9,515 bases of DNA from Victivallales bacterium Lenti_02 (GTDB lineage: Bacteria > Verrucomicrobiota > Lentisphaeria > Oligosphaerales > Lenti-02), in NCBI GenBank assembly GCA_001603055.1, contig LVAZ01000059.1:1-9515 (forward strand), in the 5' to 3' direction. Shown here piece by piece: positions 1 to 7,062 of the stretch. The notes below the pieces were generated by a model. The model saw only the letters and a program-made list of their open reading frames with translations, did not search any database and was not told the DNA's origin. Position 1 is the first letter of the stretch, and every line of letters starts with the position of its first letter. The translations under genes were made by a program, and so were the position numbers.

Positions 1-2175
1 CTTGAGGACGGCGGCGAGTTTCTGGAGGGATTCCTTGAGGTTCCGGTTGATGTCGGTGACGATGACGTTGTTGGTGCGGGCGAGGAATTTGAGCCAGCCG
101 CGCCGGATGTGCTCGGACTTGGCGTAGAAGTAGGTCTTCTTGAGGGTGTCCTTGCCGAGGAAGCTGGTGACGAGGAGGCCGTCGAGGTAGCTCTGGTGGT
201 TGGGGGCGAGGATGCAGGGGCCTGCGGGGAGATTCTCGACGCCCTGGCCGCGCAGGCGGAAGCAGCAGCGCAGGAAGAGCCGTCCGATGCGGTTGATCCA
301 GACGTGGGCGAGGCCGCTGCGGGGCAGGGTCACATTCACCTTCTCGCGCAGGATTTCGCCCCATTTGACGACGGTCGAGGTGAGCGAGGCGCCCTGGGCG
401 TCCACCCGCTCGGCCAGCTTGGCCGGGGTGGGGCAGTCGATCAGGTCCTGCTCGGTGAAGGCCACGCCGAAGGCGGATTCGAGGAAGGTCTGCAGGGCGA
501 CCTTGTCGAGGGAGTCGAGGGCCAGGTCGATTTCGAGATGGTCGTCGGGGTGGACGGGCTGCTTGGCCTGGGCGGCGAGATAGTCGCGGATGGCGCGGTA
601 GGCGTCGCTGTCCGGCTCGGCGACCGGGGCGCGCTCGCGGCTCTGGTCCGCGACCAGGCGGTCGAGTTCGTGGCGCTTGAGTTTGCCGAGGCGGGTTTTG
701 GGGAGGGGCTCGCGGACCACGGAGAGCTTGCGCAGGCGCTTGTAGGGGGAGGCCTTGCGGTTGTACTTGTCCACCACGTGCCAGCGCAGGTATTCCTCGA
801 TGTTGAGCACGCCCTCCTGTTTGAGGAAGGCGAAATCGGGCAGGACGAGCAGTTGCAGGGCGTCCTGGCACATGATGACGCCGGCCTCGGCCACGGCGGG
901 GGACATGGCGACCAGCTTGGCCTCGATTTCGGCGGGGTTGACGTTCTTGCCGCTGGGCAGAACGATCAGCTCCTTTTTGCGGCCGGTGATGAAGATGAAG
1001 CCGTCCTCGTCCACATGCCCGAGGTCGCCGGTGTGCAGCCAGCCGTCGCGGACGGCCTCCGCCGTCTCGTCGGGGCGGCGGAAGTAGCCCTGCATGACGT
1101 TGGCGCCGCGGACGGTGATTTCGCCGTCGAGGATGCGGACCTCGTTGGCGGGCATGATCTGGCCGGCCGCGCCGGGGCGGTGGGCGCCGGGGCGGGTGAA
1201 GGAGATCATGGGGGCGGTTTCGCTCATGCCGTAGCCGCAGAGAATCTCGAAGCCGAGGGTACGGAAGTCGCGGATCACGTCCTCGTCCAGGGCCGCGCCG
1301 CCGCAGGGCATATAGCGCACATGCCCGCCGAATTTGCGCTGGACGGAACCGAAGAGGAGCCGGGAGAAGGCGAGGGAATCCACCTTTTCGGCCAGGGCGA
1401 AGAGCAGCTTGGCCACCTTGCTCTGGTTGATCTTCCCCTTGATGCCATTCCGGATCAGGGTGTAGAGCCGGGGCACGCCGATGATGAGGGTCACCGCATG
1501 CTTCTGCAGGGTGGCGATGATGTCCTCCGAGGCGACCGAGGGGCTGAAGACCGAGGTTCCGCCGAGCGACAGGGGCATGAGCAGGGTGCCCTGCAGGGGC
1601 AGGATGTGGTGCAGGGGCAGCAGCACCAGCACCCGGTCGGTGGACTGGTAGATGGGCACGTCCTCGGAAACCGAACGGAGGTTCGATTCGAGGTTGCCGA
1701 AGGAGAGCATGACGCCCTTCGGGGTGCCGGTGGTGCCGGAGGTGTAGATGATGACCGCCGTGGCCTCGGGGTCGGCCTCGGGCAGGGCCTCGGGCTCGAC
1801 CGGCGGGGCCGCCGCGAGTTCATCGAGGGTGAAGGCGGCGGGCTTCTTCTCGACCAGCGCCAGAGCCTCGGCGAAGACGGCGCGGGTGGTCTCGCTGAAA
1901 CAGGCCACGCTCGGCTCGGCGTCGCGCAGAATGTGCGCCACCTCGTCGGCGCTCGAAAGGGCGTCCACCGGCACCGCGATCGCCCCCAGCCGCCATGCGG
2001 CATAGAAGGCGAAGGCCCATTCGCAACGGTTTTCCGCGAAGATCACCACCCGGTCGCCGGGTTTCGCGGGCAACTGCCGGGCGAAGGCGCCAACCTGGCC
2101 GAGAAGCTGGTCGTAGGAATAGGCCCGGTCCTGCCAGATGAGAGCGGTCTTGTCGTGCCGTTCAAGAAAGCGCAT
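1..2175 (-). CDS. AMP-dependent acyl ligase / acyl carrier / PlsC-type acyltransferase fusion, C-terminus outside window
   Basis: The 725 visible residues hold three domains. Residues 1-505 are an adenylate-forming acyl-CoA/acyl-ACP synthetase: P-loop YTSGTTGTPKGV at 144-155, GYGMSET at 314-320, TGD at 382-384, GRKKELI at 398-404 and the C-terminal catalytic-lysine motif PKTRLGK ending at K498. Residues about 525-595 look like an acyl carrier domain with the phosphopantetheine-site motif LALDSLDKV (S555). From about 615 a PlsC/LPLAT acyltransferase begins, with NHQSYLD giving the HX4D pair H660/D665; it is cut by the window edge. By family knowledge, such a protein would activate a fatty acid, load it on its own carrier domain and pass it to a lysophospholipid or glycerol-phosphate acceptor at the inner membrane, as E. 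coli Aas does without an internal ACP. The start is fixed: an in-frame TGA lies five codons upstream with no other ATG, GTG or TTG between. It follows the beta-helix gene by 84 nt, so co-transcription is possible. The exact substrate is unknown. Confidence 0.93.
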   Translation of the reverse strand, partial: MRFLERHDKTALIWQDRAYSYDQLLGQVGAFARQLPAKPGDRVVIFAENRCEWAFAFYAAWRLGAIAVPVDALSSADEVAHILRDAEPSVACFSETTRAVFAEALALVEKKPAAFTLDELAAAPPVEPEALPEADPEATAVIIYTSGTTGTPKGVMLSFGNLESNLRSVSEDVPIYQSTDRVLVLLPLHHILPLQGTLLMPLSLGGTSVFSPSVASEDIIATLQKHAVTLIIGVPRLYTLIRNGIKGKINQSKVAKLLFALAEKVDSLAFSRLLFGSVQRKFGGHVRYMPCGGAALDEDVIRDFRTLGFEILCGYGMSETAPMISFTRPGAHRPGAAGQIMPANEVRILDGEITVRGANVMQGYFRRPDETAEAVRDGWLHTGDLGHVDEDGFIFITGRKKELIVLPSGKNVNPAEIEAKLVAMSPAVAEAGVIMCQDALQLLVLPDFAFLKQEGVLNIEEYLRWHVVDKYNRKASPYKRLRKLSVVREPLPKTRLGKLKRHELDRLVADQSRERAPVAEPDSDAYRAIRDYLAAQAKQPVHPDDHLEIDLALDSLDKVALQTFLESAFGVAFTEQDLIDCPTPAKLAERVDAQGASLTSTVVKWGEILREKVNVTLPRSGLAHVWINRIGRLFLRCCFRLRGQGVENLPAGPCILAPNHQSYLDGLLVTSFLGKDTLKKTYFYAKSEHIRRGWLKFLARTNNVIVTDINRNLKESLQKLAAVLK

Positions 2176-2259
2176 AGGCGGAATCCATCACCTTGCTTGT
2201 CGTATGAATCGATGGAATGGCCGGAATATGGCGTGGCTGGCTGGCTTTTCCATACCACC

Positions 2260-4749
2260 TCATTCGTTGCGGATGTGGAGGGAGTCCAGGTAGCAGGTGG
2301 TCGCTTCCTGGGCGAGACTGATGAACATGACCTGGCGGAGGTCCTTGAAATCCTGCTGGGCGACGGGGAAGGTCTTGGCCAGGACCGGGGTGCCGTCGAG
2401 CCGGGTCACGTCGAGCCGCCAGAGGCCATGCTCGGCCAGCCCCGCCGCGCCGATGCCGGGGTCCGGCTCGCCCAGCCGGGCGGACACCCGGAAGCGCAGC
2501 CACTCCCCGGCGGGAACCGCCATCTGGCGCTCCTCGCCCACGAACAGCCCGCCCGCGCGGATGGTGAACGCGGGACCGACGCTGAATTCGCGGCCCTCGG
2601 CCGAGCCCCGCCAGACGCATTCCAGATGGGTCTTGTCCTCGACCCGCAGGGCGTATTCGGCCACGGCCAGCCCCGCCCGGTAGCTGGGGGCGTAGGAGAC
2701 GTAGGGAATCCACTCGCGGGAAAGCCCCTCGGCATCCTGGATTTTGAGGCTCTGCGCGCCGTCGGCGGCGGTCTCGTCGGTGACGACCACGGCGTCGCGG
2801 CCCTTGCCCGGTTCCTTGTCATCGAGCCGGATGTAGGCGCGGCGCGGGGCCTGGCCCACCGGGATGCGGTCGAAGCCGTCGATGATGGGCACGGGTTTCA
2901 TCCCCTCGGGCAGGGTCATGGCCAGAATCTGGGGCGGAGTCACGCGGAAGGGGCGTTCCCGGAGGTGGCGGTAGGCGGGTTCGAGACCGGCGCGGGCGGC
3001 CCATTCGGTCGGGAAGCCGGGCTCGCCGGGCTTGATGTCGCAGACATTGTCGCGGACCATGCTCATGTCGCCGGACCGGCCCTCCTGGAGGGCGTGGCCG
3101 GCGGGGACGGGAAGGTTGTAGATGATGTTCTGCTCGACCACGAAACCGGAACTGCCGTCGTCGAAGGCGAGGCCGCCGCCCGCCCAGATGGGGCGTTTGT
3201 GGTCGCCGTGGAGCCGGGTGTGGTAGGTGTCGTGGACCAGATTGCCGCGCAGGGTGGTGCCGGGCTGGTTGCCGAGGGTGTAGAGCGCGCCGCCGTGGTC
3301 GAGCAGCAGCAGCACATCGTACACATGGTTGTACTCGATGGCGTTCTCGCGGCAGCCGGTCGGGGTCTTGCTGTGGTCCCAGCCGACGGCGATGGCGGAG
3401 TAGAGGGTGCGGCTGACCGCGTTGTGCCGGATGCTGGTCTGCGCGCACATGCCGCCCCAGATGCCGTGGCCGGAGTAGTGGACCAGCCCGGAGTCGCGGA
3501 TGAGGTTGTTGTCGATCACGTTCCCCGTGGGCAGCAGGGGGGGCTCGGCATTGCGCTGGACGGTGCCGACCTTGACGCCGCCGGTGCCGAGGTCGTACAT
3601 CAGGTTGCCCACGGCGGCGTTCCCGTGGCAGCCGTCGGCGAAATCGAGCGCGTAGGAGCCGAGATTCGCCAGGGTGCAGTCCTCCACCCGGCAATTCCGC
3701 GCCCATTTGAACTCGACGGCGGCGGGCATGTCCACGAAGCCCTGGCGGCACTGCCGACCGTAGTCCAGGGCGTAGAGATGGGGGGCCTTCAGCCAGGCGC
3801 TATGGGCGAAAACGATGCCCCGGAAGTGGACATGCTCGACCATGCGCTCCGCGTCGGCCCCGGCGGCGACCACCAGCCGTTCGAGCCGGGGAGCGACGAC
3901 GGTGCAGGCGGCGAAATCCTCGTCGGGGAGGGGGGTGTAGGCGAGCCGCCCCGAGGGCCGGTCCAGATACCACTCGCCCGGCTGGCCGAAATCCTCCTTC
4001 ACGTTCTCGATCAGGTAGGGATTGCGGCCGCCCGGATACCAGTGGCCGATGCGGTAATGGGGGAAGGTGGTGAAGCGCACGATCCGCTCGGCGAAGTCGA
4101 TCTCGCGGATGTGCAGCCGCCCCGAACTCCAGTCGTGCATGGCCACCAGCTCCACATCGGCCAGATTGGCGAAATCGACGATGTCCCCCTCGTGAAACAT
4201 GAACTCGTCCTGGGGGTTGCGGTGGTCGATGCGGCCGGTGGGATTGCGGTGGGGCGCGTCGGTGAGTCCGGCGATCACGAACAGGCCGCGCGCGGGACGG
4301 TAGCGGCGCTCGAACCAGGTCTGCCCCGGCCGCTGGACGAAAAGCTGGCGCGGGTTCCAGGTGCCGGCCTTGGCCTCGGGCAATTCCACCACATAGGCGT
4401 TCCCTTCCCGTTGCCAGCCCTTCAGCACCCGCCCGCCGCTGACCACCGGAGTCTCGCCGGGGACGGCGGCGAACACCAGCGGATGCTCGGCGCTGCCACT
4501 GTCCTCGGGAGCGAGCGCCAGCGGCTCGGCCAGTTCGTGGACACCCCCCTTCAGATAGACGAAAACCGGCCCCTCGGGCAGCGGCCCGGCCTGGCGCAGC
4601 GCGCGCACCGCGTCGCGGGCGCGGACCAGCGTGGCGAAAGGCCGTTCGGCATTGCCGGGACCGGCGTCGTCCCCCTCCGGCGCCACATAGAACGCGGCCC
4701 GGACACCGGCGACGGAACACAGAGCGAGGAGAAGGGCAAGGCGCTGCAT
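2260..4749 (-). CDS. Secreted right-handed parallel beta-helix protein, probable carbohydrate-active enzyme (GH141-like)
   Basis: Encodes 829 residues. An open frame continues 15 codons upstream, but the ATG at 4749 is chosen because it begins a clean signal peptide (basic MQR, hydrophobic LALLLALCSVAG, likely cleavage after VRA at residue 18) and has GGAG seven bases upstream. The mature N-terminus reads FYVAPEGDDAGPG...PFATL...ARDAVR (residues 20-49), the opening typical of large beta-helix CAZymes. Next comes a DSG...PGETPVVSGG...GW stretch (83-112). Asn- and Gly-rich beta-helix coils run about 305-570, for example GNLMYDLGTGGVKVG and GGGLAFDDGSSGFVVEQNIIYN. Residues about 613-829 form a separate beta-rich, jelly-roll-like region. 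From memory the architecture resembles glycoside hydrolase family 141, whose known members act on fucosylated or xylan-containing glycans; the family is not certain and polysaccharide lyases share this fold. The role is probably extracellular or periplasmic glycan breakdown. No transporter, sulfatase or regulator gene is adjacent. C11 is not a convincing lipobox because L10 precedes it. Confidence 0.9.
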   Translation of the reverse strand: MQRLALLLALCSVAGVRAAFYVAPEGDDAGPGNAERPFATLVRARDAVRALRQAGPLPEGPVFVYLKGGVHELAEPLALAPEDSGSAEHPLVFAAVPGETPVVSGGRVLKGWQREGNAYVVELPEAKAGTWNPRQLFVQRPGQTWFERRYRPARGLFVIAGLTDAPHRNPTGRIDHRNPQDEFMFHEGDIVDFANLADVELVAMHDWSSGRLHIREIDFAERIVRFTTFPHYRIGHWYPGGRNPYLIENVKEDFGQPGEWYLDRPSGRLAYTPLPDEDFAACTVVAPRLERLVVAAGADAERMVEHVHFRGIVFAHSAWLKAPHLYALDYGRQCRQGFVDMPAAVEFKWARNCRVEDCTLANLGSYALDFADGCHGNAAVGNLMYDLGTGGVKVGTVQRNAEPPLLPTGNVIDNNLIRDSGLVHYSGHGIWGGMCAQTSIRHNAVSRTLYSAIAVGWDHSKTPTGCRENAIEYNHVYDVLLLLDHGGALYTLGNQPGTTLRGNLVHDTYHTRLHGDHKRPIWAGGGLAFDDGSSGFVVEQNIIYNLPVPAGHALQEGRSGDMSMVRDNVCDIKPGEPGFPTEWAARAGLEPAYRHLRERPFRVTPPQILAMTLPEGMKPVPIIDGFDRIPVGQAPRRAYIRLDDKEPGKGRDAVVVTDETAADGAQSLKIQDAEGLSREWIPYVSYAPSYRAGLAVAEYALRVEDKTHLECVWRGSAEGREFSVGPAFTIRAGGLFVGEERQMAVPAGEWLRFRVSARLGEPDPGIGAAGLAEHGLWRLDVTRLDGTPVLAKTFPVAQQDFKDLRQVMFISLAQEATTCYLDSLHIRNE

Positions 4750-4755
4750 GGCAAG

Positions 4756-4760
4756 TCTCC
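4756..4760 (-). promoter_or_regulatory. Ribosome binding site of the beta-helix gene
   Basis: On the minus strand GGAGA sits seven to eight bases before the ATG at 4749. This supports that start over the in-frame ATG 45 nt upstream, which would put 15 mostly polar residues ahead of the signal peptide. Confidence 0.75.
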
Positions 4761-4895
4761 GCAGGGAATGGATATCCAACCGGCAACCGTCCATACCCTA
4801 CCAACCCATCCCCCACATGCCAGCCGGAAGGGCTACCAGAACTCGCGGGAAAGCGCAAGCAAGACGCCTTCCTCGCCGTCATGCCAATCAAGCGT

Positions 4896-5008
4896 GTGGA
4901 GCGGCCGCGTCCTCGCGGCCACGGCGCAGAGCGCCGGGATAGCCCCGGACAACCCGCAAAGGTGGGCATGGCGCGGGACGGGTGGTCGCGAGGACGCGAC
5001 CGCTCCAC
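4896..5008. repeat. Inverted pair of REP-like palindromes (BIME-like element)
   Basis: Two 26-nt arms, 4896-4921 and 4983-5008, are inverted copies with two differences. Each begins, in its own orientation, with GTGGAGC and then folds on itself as a 7-bp stem with a 4-nt loop: GGCCGCG-TCCT-CGCGGCC in the left arm and GGTCGCG-AGGA-CGCGACC in the right arm as read on the plus strand. The two differences are the two sides of one base pair (C-G in one arm, U-A in the other when transcribed), so both hairpins stay intact. The 61-nt centre holds a further perfect 6-bp hairpin, CGGCGC-AGA-GCGCCG, at 4922-4936. Placement between genes, a conserved foot and a self-pairing body match bacterial REP sequences, normally mobilised by RAYT transposases of the IS200/IS605 relatives. 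None is encoded in this window. The element lies 110 nt past the TOPRIM-like gene's stop and may act as a terminator or mRNA 3'-end stabiliser. Confidence 0.8.
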
Positions 5009-5017
5009 GCGAAGGGT

Positions 5018-5051
5018 AGACATGGTCTTCGGCGTGAATAAGACATGGTCT
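5018..5051. repeat. Direct repeat of the 11-mer AGACATGGTCT, 23-bp spacing
   Basis: AGACATGGTCT occurs at 5018-5028 and again at 5041-5051. Each copy is a dyad (AGAC, three bases, GTCT) and the copies start 23 bp apart, close to two helical turns. They lie between the REP-like pair and the end of the TOPRIM-like gene. The arrangement could be a tandem operator or part of the repeat element's border; the sequence alone does not decide. Confidence 0.45.
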
Positions 5052-5118
5052 GCCGACCAGCCGGAAAACATGGCGTTCAGTTTGCGCGAACCGTGTGCCT
5101 GCCCAGATGAGTTCAGGG

Positions 5119-5766
5119 CTACGGGGTCGGGTATACGCTTCCTGCGTGACCCTGTTGGTCCGCCAGAAAATGCAGGGAGCGCTCAAGCGTGCCGAAACAG
5201 GGCAGGCCGGATTGGCGCAGCAGGCCGAAATCCAGCAGGCGGGTCAACGGCAGTTGGTCGAGCGTGGGTTTGTAGCCGCGCCCGGAAGGCAATTGCCTGG
5301 ACAACCATTCCTTGACGCCTCGGATCGCTTCCGGATCGCCGTCGTAGGCGGTCGGGGCCGGGAACCCGCTCCTGGCATTTCCCCGGTCGTCCTGCCAATC
5401 CTTGCCGACCAGACTCGGCAGAGAGGCCAGAAACAGCGTCTCATATTCCTGATGGAACAGGGTGACGGCAACGGGAAAGGGCAGGTTCTCGTCCTTGACC
5501 CAGGCCGCCGCCTCCGGCCCGCGGAACTTGGGGCAATCATCCTCCAGGTCCGCGTCGCGGAGGATGAGGAGCATATCCGCATCCCCTTTTCCCCGGATCA
5601 GATTGCAGGCGGCGCGCAGTTTTTCCTGGCGATGCAGGCTGTTCCAGCGAATGGGCGTGGCCCAATGATGGACATAGGGCAGGCCGAGGTCGTGCCACAG
5701 GCGGGTCAGCAGATTCTGGACGGCGTCCGTTTCCCCGTGCCCCTCGACCACGACGTACCCGCGCAT
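5119..5766 (-). CDS. TOPRIM-like protein of DUF4276 type, probable effector partner of the ATPase
   Basis: Encodes 215 residues, a usual size for the DUF4276 family. The N-terminus VVVEGHGETDAV carries the TOPRIM-style glutamate in the VEG motif (E8), with a second acidic residue at E12. A second acidic motif, LLILRDADLEDDCP, gives D71-A-D73 followed by D76/D77-C78. EYETLFLAS at 107-115 matches another conserved block I associate with DUF4276. TOPRIM folds use such Glu and DxD residues to bind metal in nucleases, primases and topoisomerases, so a metal-dependent nuclease is the natural prediction, though no activity is proven. The protein looks cytosolic, with no signal peptide or membrane segment. 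It begins 3 nt after the ATPase stop with a purine-rich site (GGAGGAG) inside the ATPase's last codons, so translation is likely coupled and the pair made at a set ratio. The family assignment is from motif memory. Confidence 0.87.
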   Translation of the reverse strand: MRGYVVVEGHGETDAVQNLLTRLWHDLGLPYVHHWATPIRWNSLHRQEKLRAACNLIRGKGDADMLLILRDADLEDDCPKFRGPEAAAWVKDENLPFPVAVTLFHQEYETLFLASLPSLVGKDWQDDRGNARSGFPAPTAYDGDPEAIRGVKEWLSRQLPSGRGYKPTLDQLPLTRLLDFGLLRQSGLPCFGTLERSLHFLADQQGHAGSVYPTP

Positions 5767-5769
5767 GGC

Positions 5770-6927
5770 TCACTCCTCCGCGACTTCGCGCGCGTCCCCG
5801 GTGGCGGGTTGGAGCCCCTCCGCCCGCGCGACCTCGCCGAGGGTCGCCAGACGGCGTTTCACGGTGTCCGTCTGGCTGGCGTGGAGCGGGGCGACGGTCG
5901 TCTCGCCATCCGTCCGCGCCACCACCCGCACATCGTCCGGGTCGATCAGGTCGAGCAGCTCCGGGGAATGGGTGGTGACGAGTACCTGGGCCTGGCGGGA
6001 GGCGGCGTGGAGGAAGTCGTGCAGCAGGCGCAGGGCGCCCACATGGACGGTCAGTTCCGGCTCCTCGATGCCCACCAGCCGGGGCGTCGGCTTCTGGAGC
6101 AGCGCGGTCAGGATGCCCGCCACGCGGAGGGTGCCGTCGGACTCCTGCGCGGTGTCGAACCATTGGTTCCTGCGTTTCGAGGCTGGCTGGTCGGCGGGTT
6201 GCGGTCGATGGAGGAACTCGGCGGTGAGGAAACCGGCGACCGGCTGGACCCGCAGTTCGGCGATGTCGCCGGTGAGTCGGCCGAGGGCGGCGCGGATTTC
6301 GGCCTTGCCCTCGTTGTCCAAATCCCGCAGGGCGGTCACCCAGTTCTCGCCGTGGCGGCGCATGGGCGTGGCCGGATCGAATTTCTGCGGATTGCGCAGA
6401 GTGTCCGGGAAAATCGAGTAGACCTCCACATCCCGCAGAGCCGCCGCCAGCGGGGAAAAACGCTCGTCGCCGGCCACCATGACCAGGGCCAGGGAGGTGG
6501 CGGACACCTTCGGATTCAGGTCCTTCGGCCCGGACCACTTGCCCCCCTCCACCGTGAAGGCGTGGGGCTCGCCGAGCAGATTGGCCGGTTGGACCCAGGC
6601 ATGCTCGCGCTTGACCCGGTATTCCTCCGCGTGGTCGCCGGTCAGCTCGAACTCGTAGCCGCCGGTAAAGCCATCCTCGGCCACCTGCATGGCGATGCGC
6701 AAATTGAAGGGGCGACCCGAACTCCAGCGGCGGACCGCGCCGATCCCGTGACGGATGGAGATGGCCGAATCCAAGCCGAGCCGCAGGGATTCCGCCACGA
6801 AGCGGAACACGTCCGCCACATTGCTTTTGCCTGCGCCGTTCTGGCCGACCAGAGCCGTGAACCGGCCCAAGTCCAGCCGGATTTCGCCCAGGCTGCGGTA
6901 GTTGGAGACTTCCAGTCGTGTGATCAT
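5770..6927 (-). CDS. AAA family ATPase (ABC/SMC/OLD-like) paired with a TOPRIM-like protein
   Basis: Encodes 385 residues with the full ABC/SMC-type nucleotide-binding set. It opens with MITRLEVSNYRSL, typical of RecF/OLD-like ATPases. Walker A is GQNGAGKS at 28-35. The signature-like motif SDGTLR is at 263-268. Walker B with catalytic acid is LVGIEEPE at 284-291, and the switch histidine is H320 in LVTTHSPELL. The roughly 230 residues between Walker A and the signature show no long coiled coil, unlike true SMC or Rad50 proteins, which fits the compact AAA_15/AAA_21 group. Such ATPases are expected to dimerise on ATP, and in OLD and PARIS systems they hold or control a TOPRIM nuclease. The next gene supplies just such a partner. 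The start at 6927 has only a weak site (GGGAAAG, seven bases upstream), and a promoter candidate lies upstream. Target and trigger cannot be read from the sequence. Confidence 0.93.
   Translation of the reverse strand: MITRLEVSNYRSLGEIRLDLGRFTALVGQNGAGKSNVADVFRFVAESLRLGLDSAISIRHGIGAVRRWSSGRPFNLRIAMQVAEDGFTGGYEFELTGDHAEEYRVKREHAWVQPANLLGEPHAFTVEGGKWSGPKDLNPKVSATSLALVMVAGDERFSPLAAALRDVEVYSIFPDTLRNPQKFDPATPMRRHGENWVTALRDLDNEGKAEIRAALGRLTGDIAELRVQPVAGFLTAEFLHRPQPADQPASKRRNQWFDTAQESDGTLRVAGILTALLQKPTPRLVGIEEPELTVHVGALRLLHDFLHAASRQAQVLVTTHSPELLDLIDPDDVRVVARTDGETTVAPLHASQTDTVKRRLATLGEVARAEGLQPATGDAREVAEE
5773..5779 (-). promoter_or_regulatory. Strong ribosome binding site inside the 3' end of the ATPase gene
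   Basis: The minus strand reads GGAGGAG, then the ATPase stop TGA, then GCC and the ATG of the TOPRIM-like gene. The Shine-Dalgarno sequence overlaps the last two Glu codons of the ATPase. This indicates re-initiation or coupled translation of the two proteins. Confidence 0.75.
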
Positions 6928-6969
6928 CGGACTGCTTTCCCGGACTATCCGGATTGCGGCTCTCGGAAA

Positions 6970-6997
6970 ACCATAGTCGGGGGAACCCGAATGCCAA
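6970..6997 (-). promoter_or_regulatory. Sigma-70-like promoter candidate for the ATPase/TOPRIM unit
   Basis: On the minus strand TTGGCA (6992-6997) and TATGGT (6970-6975) are separated by 16 nt, matching the consensus at five and four of six positions. Initiation would give a leader of roughly 35 nt before the ATG at 6927. It stands out in GC-rich DNA, but the call rests on box similarity only. Confidence 0.5.
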
Positions 6998-7002
6998 GCG
7001 GA

Positions 7003-7030
7003 TTGAATTGGGCGGGGGTCCGGTTATGGT
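7003..7030 (+). promoter_or_regulatory. Sigma-70-like promoter candidate for dapF
   Basis: TTGAAT (7003-7008) and TATGGT (7025-7030) are 16 nt apart, each matching the consensus at four of six positions. The predicted transcript would start about 25 nt before the dapF ATG. Its -35 box is only 5 bp from the -35 box of the divergent ATPase promoter candidate. Confidence 0.5.
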
Positions 7031-7062
7031 TGGCGGGCGTGAAACCAAACCGAGGATTTCCC

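Larger units (their letters stand above)
4750..5118. other. Gene-free interval between the beta-helix and TOPRIM-like genes
   Basis: No convincing gene is seen on either strand. It holds the beta-helix gene's ribosome binding site, the inverted REP-like pair and the repeated 11-mer. The 4761-4895 portion should carry the beta-helix promoter. I see only weak boxes there, such as CTGGCA and TAGGGT 17 nt apart on the minus strand, and do not call one. Confidence 0.7.

Noticed and set aside
2176..2259. Possible promoter between the beta-helix and ligase-fusion genes.
   Set aside because: The 84-nt gap contains relatively AT-rich DNA and an imperfect short repeat, but I found no pair of -35 and -10 boxes with acceptable spacing.
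109..5019. A 1,636-codon open frame on the plus strand.
   Set aside because: It lies antisense to the ligase fusion and the beta-helix gene, which both carry clear family motifs. Its translation is low-complexity Gly/Ala/Val/Asp/His-rich text typical of the complement of GC-rich genes, with no recognisable domain.
5881..5889. GTGGAGCGG, identical to the foot of the REP-like arms.
   Set aside because: It lies within the ATPase coding sequence and is not followed by the palindrome, so it is probably chance.
5537..7048. A 503-codon minus-strand frame overlapping the ATPase.
   Set aside because: It is a shadow in another frame: its translation is rich in Arg, Pro and Gly, while the 5770-6927 frame holds all the ATPase motifs.
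5095..7062. Upstream extension of the dapF frame by 656 codons.
   Set aside because: The extension is antisense to the TOPRIM-like and ATPase genes. DapF family similarity and a good ribosome binding site both begin at the ATG at 7063.
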